Program-made: the position numbers and the translations under genes | Shown here: positions 8,779 to 17,733 of the stretch, piece after piece | Layout: the number at the start of each line of letters is the position of its first letter | Numbering within the stretch: the stretch's first letter is position 1 | Notes under the pieces: generated by a model | Told to the model about the DNA's origin: nothing | Seen by the model: the letters and a program-made list of their open reading frames with translations, nothing else | Database searches by the model: none | From: Mucilaginibacter pedocola | GTDB taxonomy: Bacteria > Bacteroidota > Bacteroidia > Sphingobacteriales > Sphingobacteriaceae | Reading direction: 5' to 3' | NCBI RefSeq assembly: GCF_002013915.1 | Contig: NZ_MBTF01000036.1 | Location: 124,001-188,000, forward strand | Length of the DNA: 64,000 nt

Positions 8779-9630
8779 TCAATAGAAAAAGCCACGGAGC
8801 GTTAAATACTCCGTGGCTTTTTGCATTATACCGTAGGCGCTTTGCCGAAATCTCTTTTTAAAGGAATGCGAGAAGTGCGACAGGCTCTCGAAGCCCAGGT
8901 CGAGGTAGATGGCCGACGGGCGTTTGTGTTTATCTTCGATGAGGTAGCGCGCTTCTTCAAGCCGTTTTTCCTGCAGCCAATGGCGCGGGGCCATATCAAA
9001 TATCTTGCGGAAATCGCGCTTAAAGCCTGCCAGGCTGCGGCCTGTTAAACTCGCAAATTTCTCTACCGGCAGGTTGTAATGAAAATTGCTGAGCATGAAT
9101 TTCTCCAGATCGATCTTATGCGGTTCCGAAAAATCGAACAGGAAATTCTTCAGTTCGGGGAGGGCATTCAGCAGAAGATGTACGGCTTCGCGTACTTTGA
9201 GCATGCCCATGGTGTTAACAAAGTGCTCATCTGCATGGCGAACGTAGGGGACAAGCGAATGGAAAAAGGCCCGCAAAAAATCGTTCCCGGGTACCAGGAC
9301 GTTTTGCGGGCCGTTGTATTTTTCGGTCATTTCAATATTCTCTTCCAACGCTATTTGCCTAAGCAGGTCCTCTTGTAAGGATATCACGATGGTCTCGTAA
9401 TCCTCATCGGGCAGGGGAGTTTTGGTAATTTGCCCCAACTGGTTTTTGCCTATTAGCAGCATTTGACCACCGCGCATGGTGATCTTCTCGGTAGGTGTTT
9501 CCAACAGAAATTGCCCGGATACCTGCATCACCAAATTATTGTGGTTAAGAAAGCCCACCGTTTGTTTGGTTTTAGTAGCAAGATAGGAGTAGAAAATAAC
9601 CCCTGGGATAATTTCTGTTGGGTTTACCAT
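8779..9630 (-). CDS. AraC-family transcriptional regulator
   Basis: The N-terminal part (about residues 1-150) looks like a cupin-type ligand domain. The C-terminal about 100 residues form a two-HTH AraC/XylS domain (PVEKFASLTGRSLAGFKRDF, then PSAIYLDLGFESLSHFSHSF with the usual F-KR-F-G-like ending). I start at MVNPTEIIPG (9630), not at the in-frame ATG at 9711, which would overlap the preceding gene. It lies 37 bp downstream of the aldo/keto reductase on the same strand, so the two likely form an operon, and the regulator probably controls that promoter and thereby itself. Oddity: the last 13 or so codons double as a perfect terminator hairpin. Confidence 0.85.
   Translation of the reverse strand: MVNPTEIIPGVIFYSYLATKTKQTVGFLNHNNLVMQVSGQFLLETPTEKITMRGGQMLLIGKNQLGQITKTPLPDEDYETIVISLQEDLLRQIALEENIEMTEKYNGPQNVLVPGNDFLRAFFHSLVPYVRHADEHFVNTMGMLKVREAVHLLLNALPELKNFLFDFSEPHKIDLEKFMLSNFHYNLPVEKFASLTGRSLAGFKRDFRKIFDMAPRHWLQEKRLEEARYLIEDKHKRPSAIYLDLGFESLSHFSHSFKKRFRQSAYGIMQKATEYLTLRGFFY
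8786..8822. terminator. Bidirectional terminator hairpin inside the AraC 3' end
   Basis: A perfect 14-bp stem (arms 8786-8799 and 8809-8822, GC core GCCACGGAG/CTCCGTGGC, 9-base loop) is flanked by A5 and T5, so it can terminate from either side. For the phytase operon it lies 17 bp after the stop. For the convergent AraC gene it falls inside the last coding codons, before the stop at 8779-8781. Confidence 0.85.
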
Positions 9631-9667
9631 TGTGTAAATATATAAAACACCGCCTTTTTTTATGCGC

Positions 9668-10639
9668 TTAGCGTTGCAGGTAAGTGCCGCCCAAAATAGC
9701 ACCTGGTGCAAATTCGCGGTTTAAGGTTTCCCATTCGCTATCGCTGAAGGTAATGTTCATGGCGGCTATGTTTTCGGGCAGCCTTGTGCGGCGGCTCATG
9801 CTTACCAACGGCATAATATGCTCGCCTTGCAGGTTTACCCAAGCAATGGCTAATTGGGTTGGCGTAACGCCTTTATCGGCGGCAATGCTTTTCAGTACCT
9901 CTACTTTCTCCAGGTTCTTCACCAAATTATCGCCCTGGAAACGCGAGAAGTGGTTATGATAATCGTCAGCAGCCAGCGGTGCTTTCATATCGCCGGTGAG
10001 CAGGCCTTCGGCAGTGTTGGCAAATGCCACTACGCTTATGCCAAGCTCTTTGGCGGTAGGCAGAAGGTCAGCTTCTATCTGGCGGTCGGCAAGGGAGTAG
10101 CCAATTTCCAGCGCGCTGATGGGGTAGGCGTTATTGGCAGCACGTAGTTGCTCGGCAGTAATTTCCGATACCCCAATATGGCGCACCTTGCCTTCTTTTA
10201 CCAGGTCGGCAACGGTGCCAATGATATCTTCAACAGGTACACTGCCATCCATACGGCAGGGTTGGTACAGGTCGATGTTATCGATACCCAAACGCACCAG
10301 CGAGTAATTGATAAAGTTTTTGATGGCCATAGGGCGTAGGTCCAACCCAAGCCATTGCCCGTTGTGGAATATAGCACCGAATTTTACGCTGATAAAAGCA
10401 TCATCGCGCCTGCCTTTGATGGCTTTGCCTACCAATAGTTCGTTATGCCCGGCACCGTAAAAATCGCCGGTATTTAAAAAGTTGATCCCATTATCTAATG
10501 CAGCCTGTATGGTGGCTATACTTTCGGTTTCGTCCTGCGCTTTGCTGCCCCAAACAGATGACATGCGCATACAGCCCAGGCCCAGTTTTGATACCAACGG
10601 GCCGTTGTTGCCAAGTTGTATTTTTTTGATGTTTTCCAT
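9668..10639 (-). CDS. Aldo/keto reductase with altered catalytic residues
   Basis: This is an NAD(P)H-dependent oxidoreductase of the aldo/keto reductase superfamily with a TIM-barrel fold (VSKLGLGCMRMS, FLNTGDFYGAGHNE, IDLYQPCRMD, KVRHIGVSE, TPTQLAIAWV). The usual tetrad is Asp-Tyr-Lys-His. Here the Tyr (Y61) and Lys (K86) are present, but the Asp position is Asn (N56, NTGDFYG) and the His position appears to be Cys (C128, QPCRMD). I think related proteins with NTGDFYG exist, so this may be a subfamily trait rather than damage. The substrate is unknown. The gene is first in an operon with the AraC regulator, and its promoter region holds a 22-bp-pitch direct repeat. Confidence 0.85.
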   Translation of the reverse strand: MENIKKIQLGNNGPLVSKLGLGCMRMSSVWGSKAQDETESIATIQAALDNGINFLNTGDFYGAGHNELLVGKAIKGRRDDAFISVKFGAIFHNGQWLGLDLRPMAIKNFINYSLVRLGIDNIDLYQPCRMDGSVPVEDIIGTVADLVKEGKVRHIGVSEITAEQLRAANNAYPISALEIGYSLADRQIEADLLPTAKELGISVVAFANTAEGLLTGDMKAPLAADDYHNHFSRFQGDNLVKNLEKVEVLKSIAADKGVTPTQLAIAWVNLQGEHIMPLVSMSRRTRLPENIAAMNITFSDSEWETLNREFAPGAILGGTYLQR

Positions 10640-10701
10640 TGTTGTTTCTTATAAATTGATAACACAAATATCGTGCTCGGGGCGGGGAGCCGATTACCTT
10701 C

Positions 10702-10734
10702 ACGGCTCAATTTACTTGCCTGTACGGCTCAATT
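10702..10734 (-). promoter_or_regulatory. Direct repeat, 22-bp pitch: candidate AraC operator
   Basis: ACGGCTCAATT occurs at 10702-10712 and again at 10724-10734, a 22-bp pitch typical of AraC-family half-sites. A partial inverted copy (GAGCCG) is at 10688-10693. On the minus strand the repeats lie just upstream of a probable -7 element (TATTTG, 10669-10664) for the aldo/keto reductase gene, where a recognisable -33 element is missing. That is the usual arrangement for an activator-dependent promoter. Confidence 0.45.
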
Positions 10735-10831
10735 AGTAAGTAGCTATTTAAAACCGGTAGTTAAAAATGAGACGAATGAACGAAAGCTTGATACAAAACG
10801 TGGGCACTACAAAATTCTCATACCTTACTTT

Positions 10832-10839
10832 TACCTTTC
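10832..10839 (+). promoter_or_regulatory. Possible -7 element of the DUF4965 gene
   Basis: TACCTTTC differs from TAnnTTTG at one position and lies 23 bp before the preferred ATG at 10863. No convincing -33 TTG is visible. Confidence 0.2.
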
Positions 10840-10862
10840 AATTATACTGCACTAAATACTGT

Positions 10863-13328
10863 ATGAACTATTCTACTAAATTAAAATTTGCGGGTGTGCT
10901 GGCTTGTTTCTTTGCGTTCGGGCAAACGCAGGCGCAGGAACGCACGGCACCCTCGTATCCGCTTATTACGCATAACCCCAACTTCAGCATATGGTCTAAC
11001 ACGGATAAACTCCAGGAATCGACCACCACGCACTGGACAGGTTCCGATCATTCGCTGCTGGGCCTTATTAATGTAGATGGCAAGATCTACCGCTTTATGG
11101 GCAAAGAAGAAGTACGTTACAGCCCTGTACTGGGCACTTCCGACGAAACGCCCTACTCTGTAAAATATACCGAAACCGAACCCACAGGTGATTGGAAAGC
11201 TGCAAGCTACGCTGCTGCCGATTGGAAACAGGGCGCCATGCCGCTTGGCGATAACCCCAGCACCGTAAAAACACCATGGAAAGGCGATAATATTTGGGTA
11301 AGGCGTACTTTCACCGTAGCCGATCCATCTGCCATTAATGAACTGTTTTTGAAGATAGACCACGATGACAACATCGAACTATACCTGAACGGCAAAGAAG
11401 TGTATTCGAAAAAAGGCTGGACCAATACCCTGCAATATTTCCCTATTAGCAAAGGCGACCTGAAAGCAGGTGAGAATATTATAGCTATCCACCTGGCCAA
11501 TACTGCCGGCGGCCGTTTCCTCGATTTTGGCTTAGCAGATAAACAGAAAGAAAAAGGTGCTAAAGTAGAACTGGCCAAAGAGAACAGCGTAGACGTAACT
11601 GCCACCCAAACCTTATATAATTTTACTTGCGGCAAGGTTGACCTAAACTTAACCTTTACGTCGCCGCTGTTACTGAAGGATCTGAGCCTAATGTCGCGCC
11701 CGGTATCATACATTACCTACAGCGTAAAAGCTAACGATGGTAAAAGCCATGCCGTGAAGGTGTTCCTCGGGGCATCGAGCGATATCGCTGTATTCCGTCC
11801 GTCGCAGGAAGTTACCGCCACCAAATACAGCGCCAATAACCTTTCTATCCTGAAAACCGGTACCGTAGAGCAACCTATCCTGCAAAAAGGTGCGGACGAT
11901 ATGCGTATAGATTGGGGCTACTTTTATGTAGCTGCGCCAAAAACAAGTGGTGCTAGGCAATTTATTACCTCGGGCAGCGGCGCGGCGGGTGCTTTCCAAA
12001 CCGGCAGCACAGTTTCAACCGCATCAAAGGGTAAATCCCTATCGTTAAATACCGTTATCCCTTTCGGCACCGTTGGCAAAACCGCTGTAGAGCGTTTTGT
12101 TGAACTGGGTTACGATGAGATATACGCCATCCAATATTTCGGCACCAACCTGCGCCCATGGTGGAACAACTCTGGCAAGGCTACCTTCGATGGCCAATTA
12201 TCAGCAGCGGCTACCGGTTATAAAACCGTAATGGCACAATGTGCAGCTTTCAACAAAGAAATTTATGCCGCGGCGTTAAAATCGGGTGGTAAAGAGTATG
12301 CTCACCTGTGTATGTTGGCTTACCGCCAAAGTATTGCAGCCCACAATTTGGTGAAAAGCCCTAAAGGCGAAATACTTTGGCTATCAAAAGAGAATAACAG
12401 CGGCGGGTTCATCAACACCGTGGACGTGACCTATCCATCAGCGCCGCTGTATCTTATCTATAACCCCAAACTGATGCAGGGCATGCTGAACGGCATCTTC
12501 TACTTCAGCGAGAGCGGCAAATATCCGCACCCATGGGCAGCGCACGACTTAGGTACCTACCCGCGTGCCAACGGCCAAACTTATGGCGAGCCAATGCCGG
12601 TAGAAGAATCGGGCAATATGATCATACTTACCGCGGCCATCACCAAAGCCCAAAACGATGGTGCTTTTGCCAAACTGCACTGGAAGACTTTGAGCCTTTG
12701 GGTAGATTACCTGGTGAAGGAAGGTTTAGACCCTAAAACACAGCTTTGCACCGACGACTTTGCGGGCCACCTGGCGCGTAATGCCAACTTATCGGTAAAA
12801 GCTATTGTAGGTATTGCCTGCTATGCGCAAATGGCCGAGAAACTGGGCATGGCCGATACTGCCAAAAAATACCGCGCCATTGCCGAGAGTATGGTGCCAA
12901 AATGGATCGGCATGGCCGAGGCCGGCGACCACTACGCCCTAACCTTTGACAACAAGGATACCTGGAGCCAAAAGTATAACCTGGTTTGGGACAAGGTGCT
13001 AAACCTGAACCTGTTTCCGCAGAAGGTTTACGATACCGAAACAAAATACTACTTAACCAAGAACAACAAATTTGGTATACCGCTGGATAGCCGCAAAGCC
13101 TACACTAAAAACGACTGGATATTGTGGACGGCAGCATTCGCGCCAACACAGGCCGAGTTTGAAGCTTTGGTGAAACCGGTGTACAGGCACTCGATAGAAA
13201 CAGAATCGCGCGTGCCATTGAACGATTTTTATGACTCTAACACAGGCATACGCGACAACTTTAAGGCGCGTAGCGTTGTGGGCGGGTTTTATATGAAGCT
13301 CTTGTCGGATAGGTTAAATATGCGATAG
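10863..13328 (+). CDS. Secreted DUF4965 / glutaminase-A-like protein
   Basis: The protein has a signal peptide (MNYSTKLKFAGVLACFFAFGQTQAQ) and the order of domains found in the fungal glutaminase A-like family of Bacteroidota: DUF4964-like N-terminus (PSYPLITHNPNFSIWS), DUF5127 beta region, then DUF4965 and DUF1793-type alpha-helical regions (AAHDLGTYPRANGQ, MPVEESGNMIILTAAI, LCTDDFAGHLARNANLSVKA). Members are annotated as secreted glutaminases, but the Bacteroidota proteins sit among carbohydrate genes and their true substrate is uncertain; the helical half resembles a six-hairpin glycosidase fold. An in-frame ATG at 10767 exists, but the signal peptide begins at 10863. A terminator follows at 13346. 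Confidence 0.82.
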   Translation: MNYSTKLKFAGVLACFFAFGQTQAQERTAPSYPLITHNPNFSIWSNTDKLQESTTTHWTGSDHSLLGLINVDGKIYRFMGKEEVRYSPVLGTSDETPYSVKYTETEPTGDWKAASYAAADWKQGAMPLGDNPSTVKTPWKGDNIWVRRTFTVADPSAINELFLKIDHDDNIELYLNGKEVYSKKGWTNTLQYFPISKGDLKAGENIIAIHLANTAGGRFLDFGLADKQKEKGAKVELAKENSVDVTATQTLYNFTCGKVDLNLTFTSPLLLKDLSLMSRPVSYITYSVKANDGKSHAVKVFLGASSDIAVFRPSQEVTATKYSANNLSILKTGTVEQPILQKGADDMRIDWGYFYVAAPKTSGARQFITSGSGAAGAFQTGSTVSTASKGKSLSLNTVIPFGTVGKTAVERFVELGYDEIYAIQYFGTNLRPWWNNSGKATFDGQLSAAATGYKTVMAQCAAFNKEIYAAALKSGGKEYAHLCMLAYRQSIAAHNLVKSPKGEILWLSKENNSGGFINTVDVTYPSAPLYLIYNPKLMQGMLNGIFYFSESGKYPHPWAAHDLGTYPRANGQTYGEPMPVEESGNMIILTAAITKAQNDGAFAKLHWKTLSLWVDYLVKEGLDPKTQLCTDDFAGHLARNANLSVKAIVGIACYAQMAEKLGMADTAKKYRAIAESMVPKWIGMAEAGDHYALTFDNKDTWSQKYNLVWDKVLNLNLFPQKVYDTETKYYLTKNNKFGIPLDSRKAYTKNDWILWTAAFAPTQAEFEALVKPVYRHSIETESRVPLNDFYDSNTGIRDNFKARSVVGGFYMKLLSDRLNMR

Positions 13329-13345
13329 GTTTAGTTGGTTTGAGT

Positions 13346-13377
13346 CCCCGGGATCTTGGTTGGCCCGGGGCTTTTTT
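13346..13377 (+). terminator. Terminator after the DUF4965 gene
   Basis: The inverted repeat CCCCGGG (13346-13352) / CCCGGGG (13364-13370) is followed by C and T6, a typical intrinsic terminator 17 bp after the stop. Confidence 0.75.
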
Positions 13378-13494
13378 GTACTTTTTTGTTGCGCTTTTAC
13401 CTTTGTGTGAGAAGCCGGATCTGCCCCCGATCTGTTTGGTTTCAGCGCGTTTTTTTGCAATTTCCCTCGTTGCTTAACCCATACCTAATTATAA

Positions 13495-14601
13495 ATGAAT
13501 AATAACACTTTGGCCAGCAAGCCGCACTATCCTATACTGGATGGCCTGCGCGGTGTTGCAGCAATTATTGTAGTCACCTTTCACCTTACCGAGCCGCTGG
13601 GCACCGGGCACCTTGATATTATTGTTAACCACGGCTACCTTGCGGTAGACTTCTTTTTCCTGTTATCAGGCTTCGTTATAGGTTATGCGTATGACGACCG
13701 CTGGAACAAGATGACCGTTGGCAGTTTTTTTAAACGACGCATAGAGCGCCTGCAGCCCATGGTAATACTGGGCATGACATTAGGCGCCATCGGCTTTTAC
13801 TACACTGATTCGGCGATATGGCCACTCATCCACGAAGTACCGCTTTGGAAGATGCTGCTGGTATACGTTATAGGTTGTACCATTTTGCCCATACCGCTTT
13901 CGCTGGATATACGTGGTTGGCAGGAAATGCACCCGCTGAACAGCGTAGGCTGGTCGTTATTCTTCGAGTATATCGCCAATATCCTTTACGCCGTTTGGAT
14001 ACGAAAATTCTCGAAAACTGCATTAGCCATACTGGTGGCTATATCGGCAATAGCCCTTGCACAATTAGCCATAACAAATGGCGATGTAAGCGGTGGCTGG
14101 ACTTTAAATGTAGAGCAGGTTCGTGTGGGCATCACCCGTACTATGTACCCGTTTTTTGCAGGATTATTAATGTCTCGCGTGGTTAAACCGGGAAGTATTA
14201 AAAACGCCTTCCTGTGGTGCAGTATATTGGTTGCGGTAGTGCTGTATATGCCCCGCATTGGCGGTGCCGAGCATTTGTGGATGAACGGCGTTTACGAATC
14301 CATCTGTATCATTATCGTATTCCCACTTATCGTATACCTTGGCGCAAGCGGTGTTGTTGCGGGAGCTACTGAAAGCAAGATATGCAAGTTCCTTGGGGAT
14401 ATTTCATACCCTCTATATTTAGTGCATTATGCCATAGTTTATTTCTATGTGGCCTGGATAAGCAACAACAAAGGCACAACCATTGTACAAGCATGGCCGG
14501 TTGCCTTGGCTGTCTTAGTAGGTTCAATTATCCTGGCTTACATCACCCTGAAATGGTATGATGAGCCGGTGCGCAAATGGTTGCGGAAAAAATTGGGATA
14601 G
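13495..14601 (+). CDS. Acyltransferase family 3 membrane protein
   Basis: This integral membrane O-acyltransferase is of the OafA/YrhL type. The start has the family signature (YPILDGLRGVAAIIVVTFHL, with the catalytic-region His in TFHLTEPLG), followed by FFLLSGFVIGYAY, the basic loop FFKRRIERLQPM (family R-R-xxR), about ten hydrophobic helices and the closing LGDISYPLYLVHYAIVYFY. Such enzymes transfer acetyl or other acyl groups from a donor to surface polysaccharide, lipid or antibiotic acceptors; the acceptor here is unknown. The gene stands alone, with a terminator upstream and 63 bp to the next gene. Confidence 0.88.
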   Translation: MNNNTLASKPHYPILDGLRGVAAIIVVTFHLTEPLGTGHLDIIVNHGYLAVDFFFLLSGFVIGYAYDDRWNKMTVGSFFKRRIERLQPMVILGMTLGAIGFYYTDSAIWPLIHEVPLWKMLLVYVIGCTILPIPLSLDIRGWQEMHPLNSVGWSLFFEYIANILYAVWIRKFSKTALAILVAISAIALAQLAITNGDVSGGWTLNVEQVRVGITRTMYPFFAGLLMSRVVKPGSIKNAFLWCSILVAVVLYMPRIGGAEHLWMNGVYESICIIIVFPLIVYLGASGVVAGATESKICKFLGDISYPLYLVHYAIVYFYVAWISNNKGTTIVQAWPVALAVLVGSIILAYITLKWYDEPVRKWLRKKLG

Positions 14602-14664
14602 GAAAGTTATTGATTTTGGTGCGGTGTCAGGTTCTGATTAACTTAGGTGCATAATTTGCAGCAA

Positions 14665-15888
14665 ATGGTATTCGAACTATCAAACGAACAGCGCGCTTAT
14701 TTTGGTTTAGAACCTGTACTACCTCATTGGGAAAAAGTTGTGCTTAAAGGCGATGCATACAGATCGGAAAGTATCCTTTATTTTGAAGGTGATGTTATAA
14801 AAAGGCAAATAGTTTCTACAGATTTAAAATACGAGGAACACCAATACGATGATCTAACACGAGGCAGGATTGTACTGTTGCCGAAAACAGGCAAAGGAAA
14901 AGAAAAGAAACTCTCTGCCTCGGTACTCGAGTCTCGCCAACCAGTAGGGGTTTATTGTATAATAGGGTCTGATGGAAGCACAATTGTAGGTAACTACGAT
15001 ACGCAAACAACTTTCTACAATGCTCGGTGGGAGTATCCATTTAAAAAAGATACACTCGCTCAATCGATAGAACGCCTTGTTAATGGCTTTATAAAAAACT
15101 CGCCCCTTAACCATCTTACCGAGATTGCGGAGTTTAAGCACGCTCGGCGAAAGCATCAGAAGTTTAAAACCGGCGATTTTTTTGCATTCAAAATAAGCCG
15201 AACTCAATACGCTTTTGGGCGAGTGTTGGTTGATATTAATTTGCTAAAAAAGAGAAACGTGCTTTCAGAAGAGCATGGCATAGGCTTCCTGATGGCTAAG
15301 CCTGTATTGGTAAAGGTTTATGCATATCTATCGGACCACAAATATATCGATATAGATGTTTTGAAAAATGCCCCGGCATTACCGTCGGATTATATGATGG
15401 ATAATTTGCTGCTATACGGGCAATACGAAGTGATTGGTCATAGTGAATTGACACCGGACGAGATGGATTTTCCGATGTCCTATGGTAGCCATGTTAGCTC
15501 AGGCAGATTAACGTCCTTTCTTCAATGGGGTTTAATTCATAAAGAGCTGCCTAAAAGCGTCTTCAATAAGTATTTTGCCGCTGATAATCCATTTGCTCCA
15601 AAAGACCGGCCATCCTGCCCGGTAACAAATCCGTACGGATATTACAGCATTGGGTTTCATCCGCATAACTGCTACTTGTATCAAATTGAGGCTGCTATAG
15701 AAAACAATAATCAACCCTACAATAATCAGCAGGCAGACTTTAAGAGTCATTTCGACTTACGCAATCCGTCTAACAAAGAAATACGCGATGAACTAATGAC
15801 AGCCTTCGGGCTCGACCCCGCAAAAAATTATGATGATAACTGCCGGCTTACCAATACTCCTACATCCCAGGCGTTGCTAAACTTGTAA
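14665..15888 (+). CDS. Imm26-family domain protein
   Basis: Residues about 150-185 (HQKFKTGDFFAFKISRTQYA, then FGRVLVDI) match the start of the immunity protein 26 domain (KxKxGDxFxxxxxxxxYxxGRVL). The N-terminal 110 residues (FELSNEQRAYFGLEPVLPHW) resemble a conserved extension I associate with Bacteroidota members. No signal peptide is visible, so it is cytoplasmic. Imm26 proteins are predicted antitoxins for polymorphic toxins, but no toxin gene lies nearby, so its role here is uncertain. A GTG at 14647 is in frame; I prefer the ATG at 14665. It ends 10 bp before the convergent GH2 gene with no terminator between them. It appears more AT-rich than its neighbours. Confidence 0.7.
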   Translation: MVFELSNEQRAYFGLEPVLPHWEKVVLKGDAYRSESILYFEGDVIKRQIVSTDLKYEEHQYDDLTRGRIVLLPKTGKGKEKKLSASVLESRQPVGVYCIIGSDGSTIVGNYDTQTTFYNARWEYPFKKDTLAQSIERLVNGFIKNSPLNHLTEIAEFKHARRKHQKFKTGDFFAFKISRTQYAFGRVLVDINLLKKRNVLSEEHGIGFLMAKPVLVKVYAYLSDHKYIDIDVLKNAPALPSDYMMDNLLLYGQYEVIGHSELTPDEMDFPMSYGSHVSSGRLTSFLQWGLIHKELPKSVFNKYFAADNPFAPKDRPSCPVTNPYGYYSIGFHPHNCYLYQIEAAIENNNQPYNNQQADFKSHFDLRNPSNKEIRDELMTAFGLDPAKNYDDNCRLTNTPTSQALLNL

Positions 15889-15898
15889 GCTGTGCCAA

Positions 15899-17710
15899 TT
15901 ATTTATTCAACAAATACCCCGCTTTTATCACGGCCTCATTCACTTCCTTTATCCTGTCGGTTTGCATTTTTTCAACGGCGCGGTCGTAGGTAAGTACGCC
16001 GTTCACTTCGTGCTCTACGTCGGTGGTTTGGGTGTAAATGGCAACGCTTAGGCCCTGGTATTTCATCAGTTGCTCTACCTTGTCTAACAGCAATACGTAG
16101 CGGTCGGTAAGGGCGGTGGTAGTTGCGGCGTAATCGTACGCGTTGTTCTCCACCGGCCACATATGCCCGCGGACGAACAGGCCCACGCCGCCAAATTCAC
16201 CCAGCGACGCAGCACGTTTGCCGTCGGGTTTTGAGGCGCCGTATGGTCCAACGTAAATGTGTGTATCTACATAGTCTCCATTCATCGGGTCGCCGTAGGC
16301 TTTTTGGTAATCGGGGTTGTTGTTGAAGCCCGAGTTGCCGTTCACGAGGCGCGATGGGTCGTACTGTTTTACCCAGTCGGTAATGTTCCTCACATCAAAG
16401 GCTCCCCAGTTCTCGTTAAAAGGCACCCAGGTGATGATGGATGGCGAATTATAATGGTCGTCCATTATGGCCTTCAGTTCCTGGCGAAAAACTTTGCGGG
16501 TTTTCAGGGTGTCTTCGTTTTGGTACCAAATGGCCGGCATATCCTGCCATACCAACAGGCCCATTTTATCGGCCCAGTAGTAAAAGCGGTGCGGCTCGGT
16601 TTTCATGTGCTTGCGGATGAGGTTGTAGCCCGCTTTCTTGGTGTACTCCATATCAAATTTCAAGGCTTCCTCAGTCGGAGCGGTAAGCACGCCATCGGGC
16701 CAGTAGCCCTGATCGAGCAGGCCTAATTGCATCACGAATTTGCCATTAATAAGCGGGCGCAGCACACCATCTACCTTGCCCAGTTTAATATCGCGCATGC
16801 CGAAGTAGCTTTTTACCTCGTCAGTAGTTTTGCCGTTGTCATCGTAAAGCGTCAACTTCAGATCATACAAAAAGGGCTCATCCGGAGACCATAGCTTTGG
16901 TTTATCTATCGGCAAATAAAAGTAAGTGCCTGCGGTCGAGTTTGCCTGCGCTACCACTTTTTTGCCATCCAGTGCCTCGGCAGAAACTTTGGCGGCACCA
17001 TCAGCATTTACGATCACTTTCAGGCGGTTCTGCTCCAGTTCGGGCAGCATGCGAATGTTTTTGATATAGGTTTTGCTCACGGGTTCCAGCCATACGCTTT
17101 GCCAGATGCCCGAGTTAAAGGTATAATCGCCACGCGGGCCGTTCTTGCCCGATGGGGCGCGGCCGTCGTTAGGGTCGTAAGCAGCAACTACAAGGGTATT
17201 GCTCCCCTTTTTAAGGAAAGGGGTAATGTTGAACGAGAACGAATCGTATCCGCCTGCGTGGCTGCCGGCTTTTTTGCCGTTTACAAACACGGTGGCATCA
17301 TGGTCCACGGCCTCAAAGTGCATAATAACCTGCTTGCCCTGCCAGCCCGATGGTATTTCTACCGTGCGGCGGTACCACATGTTTATTTCTTGTTTCTTTT
17401 GCACGCCCGATAGTACCGATTCGGGGCAGTAGGGCACCAGTATTTTTGCCGTAGCGCCATCAAATGATGCAACAGTTGCCGGAGCTAAAGCATTGGGTGC
17501 GTTTTTACCGCCCATATAATCCCACTTGCCGTTGAGGCATAGCCAGTCTTCGCGCTGTAGTTGCGGGCGTGGGTATTCTGACAGTGGCACTTCGGCCTTC
17601 ATGGCCTGTTCGGTCCATTTGGTGGGTAACAGCGGGGCTTGTGCTTGTACAAGGTTTTGCACCATGGCCGTTGCCAACAGGCACAGCACAGCTTTGGTAG
17701 TAATTTTCAT
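15899..17710 (-). CDS. Glycoside hydrolase family 2 enzyme
   Basis: This secreted exo-glycosidase has a signal peptide (residues 1-23) and the GH2 domain order: jelly-roll sugar-binding domain (about 45-210, YPRPQLQREDWLCLNGKWDY), Ig-like domain (about 212-305) and TIM barrel (about 310-595). Predicted catalytic residues are the acid/base E433 (FNENWG) and nucleophile E505 (GEFGG). GH2 covers beta-galactosidases, glucuronidases and mannosidases, and I cannot choose the specificity. At 603 residues it is a short, three-domain member. It is the second gene after the FG-GAP lipoprotein, 63 bp downstream on the same strand. It is a clear paralogue of the GH2 gene at 33209. Confidence 0.92.
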   Translation of the reverse strand: MKITTKAVLCLLATAMVQNLVQAQAPLLPTKWTEQAMKAEVPLSEYPRPQLQREDWLCLNGKWDYMGGKNAPNALAPATVASFDGATAKILVPYCPESVLSGVQKKQEINMWYRRTVEIPSGWQGKQVIMHFEAVDHDATVFVNGKKAGSHAGGYDSFSFNITPFLKKGSNTLVVAAYDPNDGRAPSGKNGPRGDYTFNSGIWQSVWLEPVSKTYIKNIRMLPELEQNRLKVIVNADGAAKVSAEALDGKKVVAQANSTAGTYFYLPIDKPKLWSPDEPFLYDLKLTLYDDNGKTTDEVKSYFGMRDIKLGKVDGVLRPLINGKFVMQLGLLDQGYWPDGVLTAPTEEALKFDMEYTKKAGYNLIRKHMKTEPHRFYYWADKMGLLVWQDMPAIWYQNEDTLKTRKVFRQELKAIMDDHYNSPSIITWVPFNENWGAFDVRNITDWVKQYDPSRLVNGNSGFNNNPDYQKAYGDPMNGDYVDTHIYVGPYGASKPDGKRAASLGEFGGVGLFVRGHMWPVENNAYDYAATTTALTDRYVLLLDKVEQLMKYQGLSVAIYTQTTDVEHEVNGVLTYDRAVEKMQTDRIKEVNEAVIKAGYLLNK

Positions 17711-17733
17711 AAGGTATATGTTTTTAACAACAG

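Noticed and set aside
9631..9711. Longer N-terminus for the AraC regulator
   Set aside because: It would overlap the end of the aldo/keto reductase gene by 44 bp, and the conserved-looking domain begins at MVNPTEIIPG.
10767..10862. Longer N-terminus for the DUF4965 protein
   Set aside because: The extra 32 residues precede a clean signal peptide at 10863 and would bury it; the -7-like element at 10832 also favours the later ATG.
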